The translations under genes were made by a program, and so were the position numbers. The notes under the pieces were generated by a model. That model was not told where the DNA came from. It ran no database searches and saw only the letters and a program-made list of their open reading frames with translations. Source: Martinezella lusitana (lineage in GTDB: Bacteria > Pseudomonadota > Alphaproteobacteria > Rhizobiales > Rhizobiaceae). From it: 64,000 nt of DNA. Location of the stretch: contig NZ_JACHBG010000001.1 in NCBI RefSeq assembly GCF_014207095.1, forward strand, positions 62,001 to 126,000, written 5' to 3'. This document shows, one piece after another, positions 18,010-26,525 of this stretch (positions are counted from its first letter, which is position 1; the number at the start of each line of letters is the position of its first letter).

Positions 18010-18747
18010 TCAGTTCCAGTCGCCGATCGCCGCCTGTATCACCGCCATGGCGGCAACGGCGGCCGTGTCGGCGCGCAGGATGCGCGGCCCGAGTGGAATG
18101 GCGGTAACGAAATCTAGGCTGCGCAGCAGAGCACGTTCTTCTTCGGAAAAACCGCCCTCGGGCCCGACCAGCAGCGCCAGATGCTTCTCCTTTACCTGCG
18201 ACAGCAGCGGCAGCGGATTCTGGCCGGCATCGCCCTCGTCGCAATAGATGATGCGACGATCGCGCGGCCAGCCGGCAAGCAGGTCGGTCAGCTTTACCGG
18301 TTCGGCGACAGCGGGAATGCCGAGGATGCCGCATTGCTCCGCTGCCTCGATGACATTGGCCTTGACCTTGTCGAGATTGGTGATCTTGCCCTGCACATGC
18401 TGCGTCATGACCGGCTGCAGCAGGCCGGCACCCATTTCGACGGCCTTCTGCACGAGATAATCGAGCCGTCCCACCTTCAGCGGCGCGAAGAGATAGTGCA
18501 GATCGGAAGGGCTCGGCTGCGGCCGCGTTTCTTCGACCGGCGTCAGCAGGATGCGCTTGCGGGAGGGGAACGAGACGCTGACTTTCCACTCACCGTCGCG
18601 GCCGTTGAAGATCAGAAGCTCGGCACCATCCTCCATGCGCAGCACATTGGCGAGATAGTTGAACTGATCCTGATCGGCCTCGATGGCAGAGCCTGCCTTG
18701 ATATCTGATGTCACGAACAGCCGCTGCATGCGGAAATTGGCGCGCAT
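18010..18747 (-). CDS. rsmE: 16S rRNA (uracil(1498)-N(3))-methyltransferase
   Basis: This 245-residue SPOUT-class methyltransferase has an N-terminal PUA-like RNA-binding part ([12 protein letters not shown] to about residue 75). The C-terminal knot carries [12 protein letters not shown] and the ending [20 protein letters not shown], both diagnostic of RsmE. It methylates N3 of U1498 in assembled 30S subunits. A RIME-like palindrome lies directly upstream at 18764-18807. The last residues (QAAIGDWN) fit the family length. Confidence 0.94.
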   Translation of the reverse strand: MRANFRMQRLFVTSDIKAGSAIEADQDQFNYLANVLRMEDGAELLIFNGRDGEWKVSVSFPSRKRILLTPVEETRPQPSPSDLHYLFAPLKVGRLDYLVQKAVEMGAGLLQPVMTQHVQGKITNLDKVKANVIEAAEQCGILGIPAVAEPVKLTDLLAGWPRDRRIIYCDEGDAGQNPLPLLSQVKEKHLALLVGPEGGFSEEERALLRSLDFVTAIPLGPRILRADTAAVAAMAVIQAAIGDWN

Positions 18748-18763
18748 GGATTACCCCCCTAAA

Positions 18764-18807
18764 GCAATTCCGCGAAAAGTCCGCAGCGGTCTTCCCTGCG
18801 GAATTGC
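18764..18807. repeat. RIME-like palindromic repeat unit
   Basis: A 44-base palindrome GCAATTCCGC...GCGGAATTGC with an inner CGAAAAG/CTTCCC part. It matches the first palindrome of the element at 9599-9699. It sits between the rsmE start and the phosphate transporter stop, both on the minus strand. Confidence 0.6.
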
Positions 18808-18859
18808 GCAAATACAAATGACGAGGCGGTACGAGGATCCGATGAGAAGCCCAACCGTC

Positions 18860-20395
18860 CTAAATGAAGAGCGCGACCATAACCCAATATACGACGGCGG
18901 CAAGCAGGGCCGCAACCGGAACGGTAATCGCCCAGGCGGCGATGATGGTCATGAAGTGCGAGCGGCGCACCAGGCGGCGGCGATGGATTTCGTCGGGATT
19001 GCGCTCGTCGGTGGTTTCCGGCTCGTTCCAGGGAATGCCCGCGGCTTCGGCTCTCTTGCGCATGTAGGCGAGGCGCCGCTTCGAGCCGACAGTCGACCAT
19101 TCGCGGAAAAAGCCGACCCCGAAAACCGCCCCGACGGCAATATGCGTCGAGCTCACCGGAAAGCCGAACCATGCGGCGACGATAACGGTAAGTGCTGCGG
19201 ACACGGCTACGCAATAGGCCCGCATCGGATTGAGCTTGGTGATCTGCTCGCCAAGAAGGCGAATCAGGCGCGGCCCGTAAAGCAGCACGCCCACGGAGAT
19301 GCCGCAGCCGCCGATCATGACCACCCAGAAAGGCGCCTTGTGGGCAGTCGTCTCGGCCACAAGGTTGAGCGAGCCGCCGATGCCGATGTCGCGCACGATA
19401 GCCGCCAGCGGGCCGATGGCATTGGCGATGTCGTTGGCGCCATGGGCAAAGGACATCAGCGCTGCGGAACAGATCAGTGGCAGACGGAAAAGCTTGCGCA
19501 GCGAGCTGTTCTTGTTTTCGAGCCCGACGGACTGCGCCGCGACCAGCGGTCGTGCAACGAGCCAGGTGATGATGCCGACGCTGACACCGATCGCCACGTT
19601 CCCGATATTGGGGATTGCCCCCTTCGGTTCCAGCTGGACGACGAGATAGCCCGCAAAGGCACCGGCCATCAGTCCGATCAGGATCGGAATCCAATGTCGC
19701 GCGGCGGCAATCTTATCATCGCGATAGATGATGAAGGTTTCGATGAAATAGAGGATGCCGGCGGCGATGGTGCCGCCAAGGAAAGGGGTTATCACCCAGC
19801 CCGCAGATATTGCCGCCAGGACATGCCAGTTCACCAGTTCCGGGCCGACCGATGCAGCACCTGCACCAACGACAGCCCCGACGATCGTGTGCGTGGTTGA
19901 GACCGGCGCTTTGAGCCAGGTCGCGAAATTGATCCAGAGGGCCGCGGCCAGCAGCGCCGCCATCATCAGCCAGGCCAGTTTGCCGACGCTGATGATCCGG
20001 TCGGTATCGACGATATGCGTTGAGATCGTGTTGATGACCGGACCACCGGCGATGGTCGCGCCGAGGATCTCGAAGATGGCCGCCATGACCAGCGCCTGTG
20101 TCATGGTAATCGCACGCGCCCCCACCGCCGCGCCGACATTGTTGGCCACGTCCTTCGCGCCGATGTTCATGGCCATGTAGCCGGCAAGCGCGACGGCTGC
20201 AAAGATCACTGTGGCGCGCGGATTGTCGAACACGTAGATGCCGGCGAAGACCATAGCGAGGCCGAGAAAGATCAGGCCCAGTCCCGGTGCCACGAGACGC
20301 CTGGTGACATGGTAGGTCGCATCCTCGACATAGGTGAATTTGTCGAGGTCCTTATCGAGCGTCCGTTTTACTGGTGTGGCCGGTCGGTCGGGCAT
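18860..20395 (-). CDS. inorganic phosphate transporter, PiT family
   Basis: This 511-residue membrane protein has two inverted PiT repeats. GAKDVANNVGAAVGARA is in the first half and FAHGANDIANAIGPLAA in the second, matching the PiT signature GANDVANA. The motifs PVSTTHTIVGAVVGAG and PVSSTHIAVGAVFGVG, one per repeat, are also typical. It probably imports phosphate (as metal phosphate) with protons at low affinity. A hydrophilic domain (about residues 215-235 and 425-475) and an N-terminal extension make it longer than the roughly 334-residue Pit of Sinorhizobium. No DUF47/PhoU-like partner is adjacent. A clear Pho box was not found upstream. Confidence 0.92.
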   Translation of the reverse strand: MPDRPATPVKRTLDKDLDKFTYVEDATYHVTRRLVAPGLGLIFLGLAMVFAGIYVFDNPRATVIFAAVALAGYMAMNIGAKDVANNVGAAVGARAITMTQALVMAAIFEILGATIAGGPVINTISTHIVDTDRIISVGKLAWLMMAALLAAALWINFATWLKAPVSTTHTIVGAVVGAGAASVGPELVNWHVLAAISAGWVITPFLGGTIAAGILYFIETFIIYRDDKIAAARHWIPILIGLMAGAFAGYLVVQLEPKGAIPNIGNVAIGVSVGIITWLVARPLVAAQSVGLENKNSSLRKLFRLPLICSAALMSFAHGANDIANAIGPLAAIVRDIGIGGSLNLVAETTAHKAPFWVVMIGGCGISVGVLLYGPRLIRLLGEQITKLNPMRAYCVAVSAALTVIVAAWFGFPVSSTHIAVGAVFGVGFFREWSTVGSKRRLAYMRKRAEAAGIPWNEPETTDERNPDEIHRRRLVRRSHFMTIIAAWAITVPVAALLAAVVYWVMVALFI

Positions 20396-20491
20396 GCTAT
20401 TCTCTGAAACAAAACTCTCGTATTGCGCCGGCTGCGAGGCCGCGCAATATCCACCGTCGATCCTGACACAATTTCTTGTGACTAATGTGGC

Positions 20492-20950
20492 TTACTTTAT
20501 CTGCGCGATAGCGCTGGTTTGCGTCATCCGCTGTGCGAAGGCAAGGATCAGATCCCGCAATTCAGGCTCGCGCACGCGCTTGACCGCTTCGTCGCAGGAA
20601 ACCCACTCCATCGAGCGCTCGCCCTTCTCCTTGAAGTTCTTGACGAGTTCATTGACCTCAAGCGCGTAGACCTGCACACGGCAGGGCACCTGAATGCCGT
20701 CTTTCAGCACCTTGTCGTAACCGAAGGAGCCGAGCGGTGTTGTTTCCACCGCCCCGCGCACGCCTGCCTCTTCATAGGCTTCGCGCGCCGCGACTTCGTG
20801 GGAGAGTTTGCCGGGCATCGGCCATCCCTTCGGAATGACCCACCGGCCGGTGTCGCGGCTGGTAAGCAGCAGCATCTCCAGCTCACCCGTCTTCTTCTTC
20901 AGCCGATAACAGAGCGCGGCATACTGTTGTCGCGGCGGACGCCGAAACAT
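20492..20950 (-). CDS. Nudix hydrolase (diphosphoinositol polyphosphate phosphohydrolase-like)
   Basis: This 152-residue Nudix protein is of the RWVIPKGWP type, common in alphaproteobacteria and related to diphosphoinositol polyphosphate/Ap4A hydrolases. The Nudix box reads GWPMPGKLSHEVAAREAYEEAGV. The catalytic REAYEEAG part is intact, but the first conserved Glu position is Lys, which I think is normal in this subgroup. The substrate is unknown. The frame continues upstream to 21187, but the ATG at 20950 (MFRRPPRQQYAALCY) matches the usual start, and the upstream part is AT-rich non-coding sequence. It lies upstream of, and on the same strand as, the PiT gene. Confidence 0.83.
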   Translation of the reverse strand: MFRRPPRQQYAALCYRLKKKTGELEMLLLTSRDTGRWVIPKGWPMPGKLSHEVAAREAYEEAGVRGAVETTPLGSFGYDKVLKDGIQVPCRVQVYALEVNELVKNFKEKGERSMEWVSCDEAVKRVREPELRDLILAFAQRMTQTSAIAQIK

Positions 20951-21253
20951 GAGTTGCACATCATTTGCTATACGGCTGAGTATGGCCAATTGTCGGTTCA
21001 CCTTTGGGGTTGGGGATTCTGCTTTGCTTCGATCATAACATTGTGTGGAAAAAAATTGCGTTCCATATATGGAGATATGGTATTTCCCCACAAATTTATT
21101 GAGAGGTGAGTAGATAAAAGTAACAGGACTTGCTCCCTGATATTCGCCAGGGATTGTGCTGGAAGCGACATTCAACAGCATTTTCATGCCGCAGATGGCG
21201 CAGTTGCTTGGGCCTATGCGTTATTGCCTTGGAAAGAAAGATAAAACCTTGCC
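20951..21253. other. AT-rich divergent intergenic region
   Basis: About 300 bases lie between the Nudix gene (minus) and a LysR gene (plus). The centre is clearly more AT-rich than its surroundings. It contains a perfect 12-base palindrome TCCATATATGGA (21062-21073) nested inside an outer inverted repeat, TGTGGAA (21044-21050) and TTCCCCACA (21084-21092). I see no gene. It is probably promoter and operator sequence for one or both genes. Confidence 0.45.
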
Positions 21254-22162
21254 ATGCCCGATCGTGTCGTGCCTCAACGCCTCCCGCCCTTGAACGCGCT
21301 GCGCGCCTTTGATGCCGTGGCGCGCCGTGGCAGCATCCTGAAGGCGGCGGAGGAACTCGGCGTCGTGCGCGGTGCCGTCAGGCAGCAATTGAACCTGCTC
21401 GAAACCCATTTCGGCGTGCCCTTGTTCGATCGGGAAAACGGCCGGCTCGTGCTGACGGCGAAGGGCCGGGCCTTTGCCGATTCTATAGGCGTTGCCTTCG
21501 GTATTCTCGCGCGGGCATCCGCGGAACTGTCGGAGGGAAATCGCCGCACGCTTCGCCTTGGCGTTCCCTCGGCCTTCGCCGTCTGGTGGCTGATGCCGCG
21601 GGTGGCCGATCTGCAGGCAACCCTCGACGGCATCGATATAGACATCGTGCCGATGGCGATGGTCGAGCCGCTGGCGAGGCGCGCCGATCTCGAAGCGGTC
21701 ATCATGGGCGGGGAATACAGGCCGACGCGGGATATCACGGCCATACGTTTCATGGAGGACGAATTCGGTCCTGTTGCCACGTCGGACGTCTCGTCGCGCC
21801 TGAGTCTTGGTTCCGGCGTCGCCGCCCTGGCCGGTGCGGTCGCGCTCGGCAGCCGTTCCGCTCCAAGCCTCTGGGATGACTGGTTTTCGGAAAGCGGCCG
21901 CGCGCCTGTCCGGTTCGCCCGCAAGCGCGAATTCGAGGATTTGCTGCTGGCCATCGGCGCCGCCCGCTCCGGCCTCGGCGTTGCCATCGCGCCCCGGACG
22001 GCCATTGGTGACGATCTCGTGCGCGGGACGCTGGTCGCGCCCTATGGCTTCATTCACCGGCCGGCAGGCTACAGCCTCAGCATTCGCAGCAGCGACACGA
22101 AGGATCCCGCGCTCGTCCGCCTGGCTGACTGGCTGAGCCGGGCAGGGGCGGCGCAATCCTAG
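21254..22162 (+). CDS. LysR family transcriptional regulator, GcvA-like
   Basis: The protein has 302 residues. It begins PQRLPPLNALRAFDAVARRGSILKAAEELGVVRGAVRQQLNLLE, the helix-turn-helix style of GcvA-like LysR proteins (LPPLNALRAFEA). The effector domain follows (LRLGVPSAFAVWWLMPRVADLQ). The S-adenosylhomocysteine hydrolase-like gene starts 136 bases downstream on the same strand. That gene is a natural target candidate, although LysR targets are more often divergent. Confidence 0.88.
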   Translation: MPDRVVPQRLPPLNALRAFDAVARRGSILKAAEELGVVRGAVRQQLNLLETHFGVPLFDRENGRLVLTAKGRAFADSIGVAFGILARASAELSEGNRRTLRLGVPSAFAVWWLMPRVADLQATLDGIDIDIVPMAMVEPLARRADLEAVIMGGEYRPTRDITAIRFMEDEFGPVATSDVSSRLSLGSGVAALAGAVALGSRSAPSLWDDWFSESGRAPVRFARKREFEDLLLAIGAARSGLGVAIAPRTAIGDDLVRGTLVAPYGFIHRPAGYSLSIRSSDTKDPALVRLADWLSRAGAAQS

Positions 22163-22297
22163 TAGGACATTCGGCCATATATTGGTCTCCCACGGGCATG
22201 GCAGATTTTCTGCCATGCGGCCTATTCCAATGTCCATCGACAGGCCGTTGCCCATCGTGCCAGATCGGCCCAACGAACCAGCCGCCAGGAGCACGTC

Positions 22298-23461
22298 ATG
22301 CATCAGCCTTCTTCTTTGTCTCGCATCGATTGGGTTGCCCATAGCTGCCGGTTGCTCGCCGCCACGGCCAGAGAATTTCGCGAAACGAAGCCCTTTGCCG
22401 GCCTGACCATCGGCTCCGGCATTCATCTGGAGCCGAAGACGGTCGCGCTGCTGATGACTTTGCGCGCCGGCGGTGCCGGTCTCGTCTGCACCGGCAATCT
22501 CAATAGCACCCAGCCGGAAACAGTGGATTATCTGCGCGCCCAAGGCATCAAGGTCTTTGCGACGCAGACCAGCGATGCCGATGAGCATGGCGCGAGCCTC
22601 GATGCGATCCTGGCGGAAAAACCGGATCTGCTGCTCGACAATGGCGGCGATCTCTTTGCCCGTGCAGCCGACAAGCCCTATGCTAATCTTCTTGGCGGCA
22701 CCGAGGAAACCACCTCCGGCCGCACCCGGCTAATGCCGATGCGCGATAAGCTCAACATGCCGATCCTCGTCATCAACGACAGCCCGATCAAGCAAGTCGC
22801 CGAAAACCGCCATGCCGTCGGGCAGAGCCTATTCGAGAGCTATCTGCGCTTCACCAATCGCTCCACCAACGGCAAGCGCGTCACCGTCTTCGGTTACGGC
22901 GCCTGCGGCAAGGGGACGGCAGCCTGTTTCCGCAATGCCTTTTCCGCTGTCAGTGTCGTTGACATCGATCCGGTCACCACGCTCGAAGCCCATCTCGATG
23001 GCTTCACGACGCCATTGCGCGAAGCGGCGATCCGCTCTGCCGATGTCCTCGTGACCGTTACCGGCTATCCGAACATCATCACCGCGGCCGATCTGTCACT
23101 TATCAAGGATGGCGCGATCCTGATGAATGGCGGCCACTTCCCGCATGAGATCGACGTCGAGGCATTCCGCAGTAGCCCTGAGGTCGCCGGCATCGATCGC
23201 TACGAGGCCGAATATATCGAGACCGTGCGTATGCGTGACGGCCGGGCCTTCCACATTCTCGGCGGTGGCCACATGGCCAATCTCGCCGGTCCGCGCCCGC
23301 TCGGCAACACGGTCGAATCCATGGATCTCGGCTTTACCTTGCAGGCTCGCTGCCTGGAGCGCGTCGCCAAGGGCGGGCTCGGCAGGGAAGCCTGCGTCAT
23401 CCCTGTTCCCGCCGATATCGACGCCATGGTTGCCTCCGCCTATCTGGATTTGGCGCGCTAA
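22298..23461 (+). CDS. divergent, shortened S-adenosylhomocysteine hydrolase-like protein
   Basis: The 387 residues align end to end with AdoHcy hydrolase blocks: HLEPKTVALLMTL near residue 43, LLLDNGGDLF (111-120), GGTEETTSG (133-141), INDSPIKQVAEN (159-170), the NAD loop VFGYGACGKG (197-206), VDIDPVTTLEAHLDGF, and MNGGHFPHEID (276-286). It is much shorter than the usual rhizobial enzyme of about 466 residues. It lacks the C-terminal KPxHYRY tail that completes the NAD site of the neighbouring subunit. The DDGGD motif has one Asp changed to Asn, and the Asp of the K-x-x-x-D pair is Glu169. It probably binds NAD and a related thioether nucleoside, but canonical activity is doubtful. The start has GGAGCACGTC upstream. 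Confidence 0.8.
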   Translation: MHQPSSLSRIDWVAHSCRLLAATAREFRETKPFAGLTIGSGIHLEPKTVALLMTLRAGGAGLVCTGNLNSTQPETVDYLRAQGIKVFATQTSDADEHGASLDAILAEKPDLLLDNGGDLFARAADKPYANLLGGTEETTSGRTRLMPMRDKLNMPILVINDSPIKQVAENRHAVGQSLFESYLRFTNRSTNGKRVTVFGYGACGKGTAACFRNAFSAVSVVDIDPVTTLEAHLDGFTTPLREAAIRSADVLVTVTGYPNIITAADLSLIKDGAILMNGGHFPHEIDVEAFRSSPEVAGIDRYEAEYIETVRMRDGRAFHILGGGHMANLAGPRPLGNTVESMDLGFTLQARCLERVAKGGLGREACVIPVPADIDAMVASAYLDLAR

Positions 23462-23473
23462 CGGGCGGCACCA

Positions 23474-24037
23474 TCAGGCGCTCGCCAGCGCTTCCGGCAG
23501 CAGTCGATCATAGAGCCCGGCCATCTCGTCGCCGAAGCAGCAGAAGATGATCTCGCTGAAAGCGCCATCGGTACTTTCAGCAACGGCGATGCGCGTGGCG
23601 ATCTCTGCGGCGGGCAAAACGGGAAAGCGGTAGACACCCGTGGAAATTGCGGGAAAGGCGATGCTCTTCAGGCCATGCTCGCGGGCTAGGCCGAGGCTGT
23701 TGCGATAGCAGGCCGCAAGCAGCCCGTCCTCGCCATTGCCGCCGCCGTTCCAGACGGGACCGACCGTGTGGATGACATGCCTGGCCTGCAGGCGATATCC
23801 CTTGGTGATCTTCGCTTGCCCGGTCTTGCAGCCGTTCAGCATCCGGCATTCGGCAACAAGCTCCGGCCCGGCAGCCCGGTGGATCGCGCCATCGACGCCG
23901 CCTCCGCCGAGAAGGCTGCTATTTGCGGCATTGACGATGGCGTCGACGGAAAGCCTGGTAATGTCGCCGAGAACGACGGTGAAGCGTGTCCGCGTGATGT
24001 TCGAAAGATCGGAGCGAATGGTTTCAAGCGCGGACAT
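23474..24037 (-). CDS. macro domain-containing protein (O-acetyl-ADP-ribose deacetylase-like)
   Basis: This 187-residue protein is one macro domain. [37 protein letters not shown] (about residues 21-57) is the ADP-ribose-binding region with the catalytic Asn and Asp of YmdB-type enzymes. [10 protein letters not shown] and [13 protein letters not shown] are the other family blocks. Members remove acetyl from O-acetyl-ADP-ribose or ADP-ribose from proteins. It is cytoplasmic. It is convergent with the AdoHcy hydrolase-like gene (13 bases between stops) and upstream of nothing obvious on its strand. Confidence 0.92.
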   Translation of the reverse strand: MSALETIRSDLSNITRTRFTVVLGDITRLSVDAIVNAANSSLLGGGGVDGAIHRAAGPELVAECRMLNGCKTGQAKITKGYRLQARHVIHTVGPVWNGGGNGEDGLLAACYRNSLGLAREHGLKSIAFPAISTGVYRFPVLPAAEIATRIAVAESTDGAFSEIIFCCFGDEMAGLYDRLLPEALASA

Positions 24038-24067
24038 GCTGATCTCCTCGATTTTCGAAGACCTCTC

Positions 24068-24964
24068 TTATCGCTCCCAATAGGGCACGGGGCCATAAAG
24101 TTCCGTCAGGAAGTCGATGAAGACGCGCACTTTCGCCGGCAGGAACTGCCTGGTCGGATAGACTGCCGAAAGCGTGACGCTGTGCGACCCCTCATAAGCC
24201 GGCAGCACCTGGACGAGACGACCGTCGCGCAATTCGGGGCCGATGTCCCAGGTCGAGCGCAGCGCAATGCCGAAGCCGGCAATCACGGCCTCACGGATGA
24301 CCTCGCTGGAATTGGTGATCAGCTTGCCCTCGGGACGGAAGGTAAGGCCTCCCTTGGGGCCATCCAGCCGCCAGGGATCGTGGTTGTGCGCCGGCAGGCA
24401 GATATGCCGGCGCAAATCCTCTATATCCACGGGCATGCCGTGGGTTTCGATATAGGAGGGGGCCGCGCAGAGCACCCTGCGCACGGGAGCAAGCCTACGC
24501 GCGACGAGACTCGAATCGGTGAGTTCGGCAATGCGGATGGCGATATCGAAGCCGCCGCCGACGATATCGACGAATTCGTCGCTGAGCACCAGATTGATCG
24601 CCAGGTCCGGATGCGCCTGCATGAAGGATTTCAAGTGCGGGGCGATGTGCAGCCGGCCGAAGGAGGTGGGCGCGGAGATTTTCAGCGTACCTTGCATCTG
24701 CGCCGAGCGGCCGGCGATATAGGCTTCCGCCTCTTCCAGCCCGGCCAGGATGGCAAGCACCCGGTCATAGAAGCCCTGGCCGGCCTCCGTCAGCGAAATC
24801 TGCCGCGTCGTGCGTTGCAAAAGCCGCGTGCCGAGCCTGTCTTCCAGGCGCTTGATGCGTTTCGAAATGACGGCGGGAGAAAAGCCGAGCGCGCGGCCGG
24901 CCAGCGACATGCTGCCTGTGGCGACGACGCTGGCGAAGATTTCAAGATCCCCAAGATTGGTCAT
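24068..24964 (-). CDS. LysR family regulator divergent from glcDEF
   Basis: The protein has 298 residues. The helix-turn-helix (GDLEIFASVVATGSMSLAGRALGFSPAVISKRIKRLEDRLGTRLLQRTTRQISLTEAG, residues 5-62) and the effector domain (LKISAPTSFGRLHIAPHL) are of the LysR subgroup whose members often control a divergent oxidoreductase operon. The glcD gene starts 122 bases away in the opposite direction, so it probably regulates glycolate oxidation. An imperfect dyad (24970-24993) next to its own start may be its operator. Confidence 0.88.
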   Translation of the reverse strand: MTNLGDLEIFASVVATGSMSLAGRALGFSPAVISKRIKRLEDRLGTRLLQRTTRQISLTEAGQGFYDRVLAILAGLEEAEAYIAGRSAQMQGTLKISAPTSFGRLHIAPHLKSFMQAHPDLAINLVLSDEFVDIVGGGFDIAIRIAELTDSSLVARRLAPVRRVLCAAPSYIETHGMPVDIEDLRRHICLPAHNHDPWRLDGPKGGLTFRPEGKLITNSSEVIREAVIAGFGIALRSTWDIGPELRDGRLVQVLPAYEGSHSVTLSAVYPTRQFLPAKVRVFIDFLTELYGPVPYWER

Positions 24965-24969
24965 GCACT

Positions 24970-24993
24970 ATTATTTCCTGTTTTGGAATAAAT
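24970..24993. promoter_or_regulatory. candidate LysR operator upstream of glcD
   Basis: ATTATTTCC (24970-24978) and GGAATAAAT (24985-24993) form an imperfect inverted repeat (7 of 9 bases) with a 6-base centre, starting 6 bases from the LysR start codon. LysR proteins commonly bind T-N11-A type dyads in such divergent regions. Assignment is tentative. Confidence 0.35.
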
Positions 24994-25085
24994 GCTTATC
25001 ATTTGCGCCAATTTTGGGAAAGCGCTAAGCCTGTAATGCGTTAAAAGGAGCCGACGCCCCAAATCGGACGCAGGAGGAGGACGGC

Positions 25086-26525
25086 ATGGCCGAGGCTATT
25101 TCATTTCTGGAGCCGCGCGCGGATGTTCTCGCCCGCCGCAGCACGATCGTAGCCGACCTTGCCGATCTTCTTGCGCCGGAATGTCTCATTCATGAGGCGC
25201 GCGAACTTGTTCCCTTTGAAACCGATGCTTTCGTGTCCTATCGGCGCGTGCCGCTTGCGGTCGCATTGCCGCGTTCGACCGCGGAAGTGGCGGCTGTCAT
25301 GAAATATTGCCACCGCTACGGCATTCCCGTTGTGCCGCGGGGCGCCGGCACCTCGCTTTCCGGCGGCGCGATCCCGCAGGAGGATGCCGTCGTTCTCGGG
25401 CTTTCCAAGATGAACCGCATCCTTGATATCGATTATGCCAATCGCACGGCGACGATGCAGGCGGGTGTCACGAACCTGAATGTTTCCGAAAGCGTCTCGG
25501 CCGATGGCTTCTTCTATGCACCGGATCCAAGCTCGCAGCTGGCCTGCACCATCGGCGGCAATATCGGCATGAATTCCGGCGGGGCACACTGTCTGAAATA
25601 TGGCGTCACCACCAACAACCTGCTGGGTGTGAAGCTCGTCCTGACCGACGGCACGATCGTCGATCTTGGCGGCAAGGCGCTGGATTCAGCCGGATATGAT
25701 CTGCTTGGCCTCGTCTGCGGCTCGGAAGGTCAGCTCGGCATCGTGACGGAAGCGACTGTGCGGCTGATCGCCAAGCCGGAAGGCGCGCGGCCGGTGCTGT
25801 TCGGTTTCGATACCTCGGAAGAAGCAGGTGCCTGTGTTGCCGATGTCATTGCGGCCGGTATCGTTCCGGTCGCCATCGAATTCATGGACAAGCCGGCGAT
25901 CGAGATCTGCGAGGCCTTTGCAAAAGCGGGCTATCCGCTTGATGTCGGCGCGCTGCTGATCGTCGAGGTCGAAGGCTCGGAGGCGGAAATGGACGACATG
26001 CTGAAAAGTATCGTCGCCATTGCCCGCACCCATAGCGTCAAGACGGTGCGGGAGTGCCAGTCGGCAACAGAAGCGGCCTTGATCTGGAAGGGCCGGAAAT
26101 CCGCCTTCGGCGCCACTGGCCGCATCGCCGATTATATCTGCATGGATGGCACCGTGCCGCTCAGCCAGCTGTCCTATGTGCTGAAGAAGACGGCTGAGAT
26201 CATCGACGGCTACGGTTTGCGTGTCGCCAATGTCTTCCATGCCGGCGACGGCAATATGCATCCGCTCATCCTCTTCAATGCCAACGATCCCGAGGACGCC
26301 GCCAAGGCAGAGGCGGCCGGCAACGACATCCTGCGGCTTTGCGTCGATGCCGGTGGCTGTCTCACCGGTGAGCATGGGGTCGGCATCGAGAAGCGCGACC
26401 TGATGCGGCACCAGTATGACAAGGTCGATCTCGACCAGATGATGGCGGTGCGGGCGGCCTTCGATCCCGGCTGGATCCTCAATCCTTCCAAGGTGTTTCC
26501 GCTGGATGGGCGTGACGCCGCATGA
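25086..26525 (+). CDS. glcD: glycolate oxidase subunit GlcD (FAD-linked)
   Basis: This 479-residue FAD-binding oxidase (PCMH type) has the FAD loop IPVVPRGAGTSLSGGAIP (about residues 80-97) and TIGGNIGMNSGGAHCLKYG (about 156-174). The C-terminal domain has NVFHAGDGNMHPLILF and the GEHGVGIEKRDLM ending typical of GlcD. It oxidises glycolate (or D-lactate) to the 2-oxo acid and passes electrons through GlcE and GlcF to the quinone pool. The strong ribosome site AGGAGGAGG lies just upstream. It is the first gene of glcDEF and overlaps glcE by 4 bases (ATGA). Confidence 0.95.
   Translation: MAEAISFLEPRADVLARRSTIVADLADLLAPECLIHEARELVPFETDAFVSYRRVPLAVALPRSTAEVAAVMKYCHRYGIPVVPRGAGTSLSGGAIPQEDAVVLGLSKMNRILDIDYANRTATMQAGVTNLNVSESVSADGFFYAPDPSSQLACTIGGNIGMNSGGAHCLKYGVTTNNLLGVKLVLTDGTIVDLGGKALDSAGYDLLGLVCGSEGQLGIVTEATVRLIAKPEGARPVLFGFDTSEEAGACVADVIAAGIVPVAIEFMDKPAIEICEAFAKAGYPLDVGALLIVEVEGSEAEMDDMLKSIVAIARTHSVKTVRECQSATEAALIWKGRKSAFGATGRIADYICMDGTVPLSQLSYVLKKTAEIIDGYGLRVANVFHAGDGNMHPLILFNANDPEDAAKAEAAGNDILRLCVDAGGCLTGEHGVGIEKRDLMRHQYDKVDLDQMMAVRAAFDPGWILNPSKVFPLDGRDAA

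Noticed and set aside
18683-19900. 405-codon plus-strand frame opposite the phosphate transporter
   Set aside because: It is antisense to a PiT gene with both signature motifs, and its product is not protein-like.
20460-20491. Possible Pho box upstream of the phosphate transporter
   Set aside because: CTGACACAATTTCTTGTGAC shows only partial similarity to the CTGTCAT direct-repeat consensus and is an inverted, not direct, repeat.
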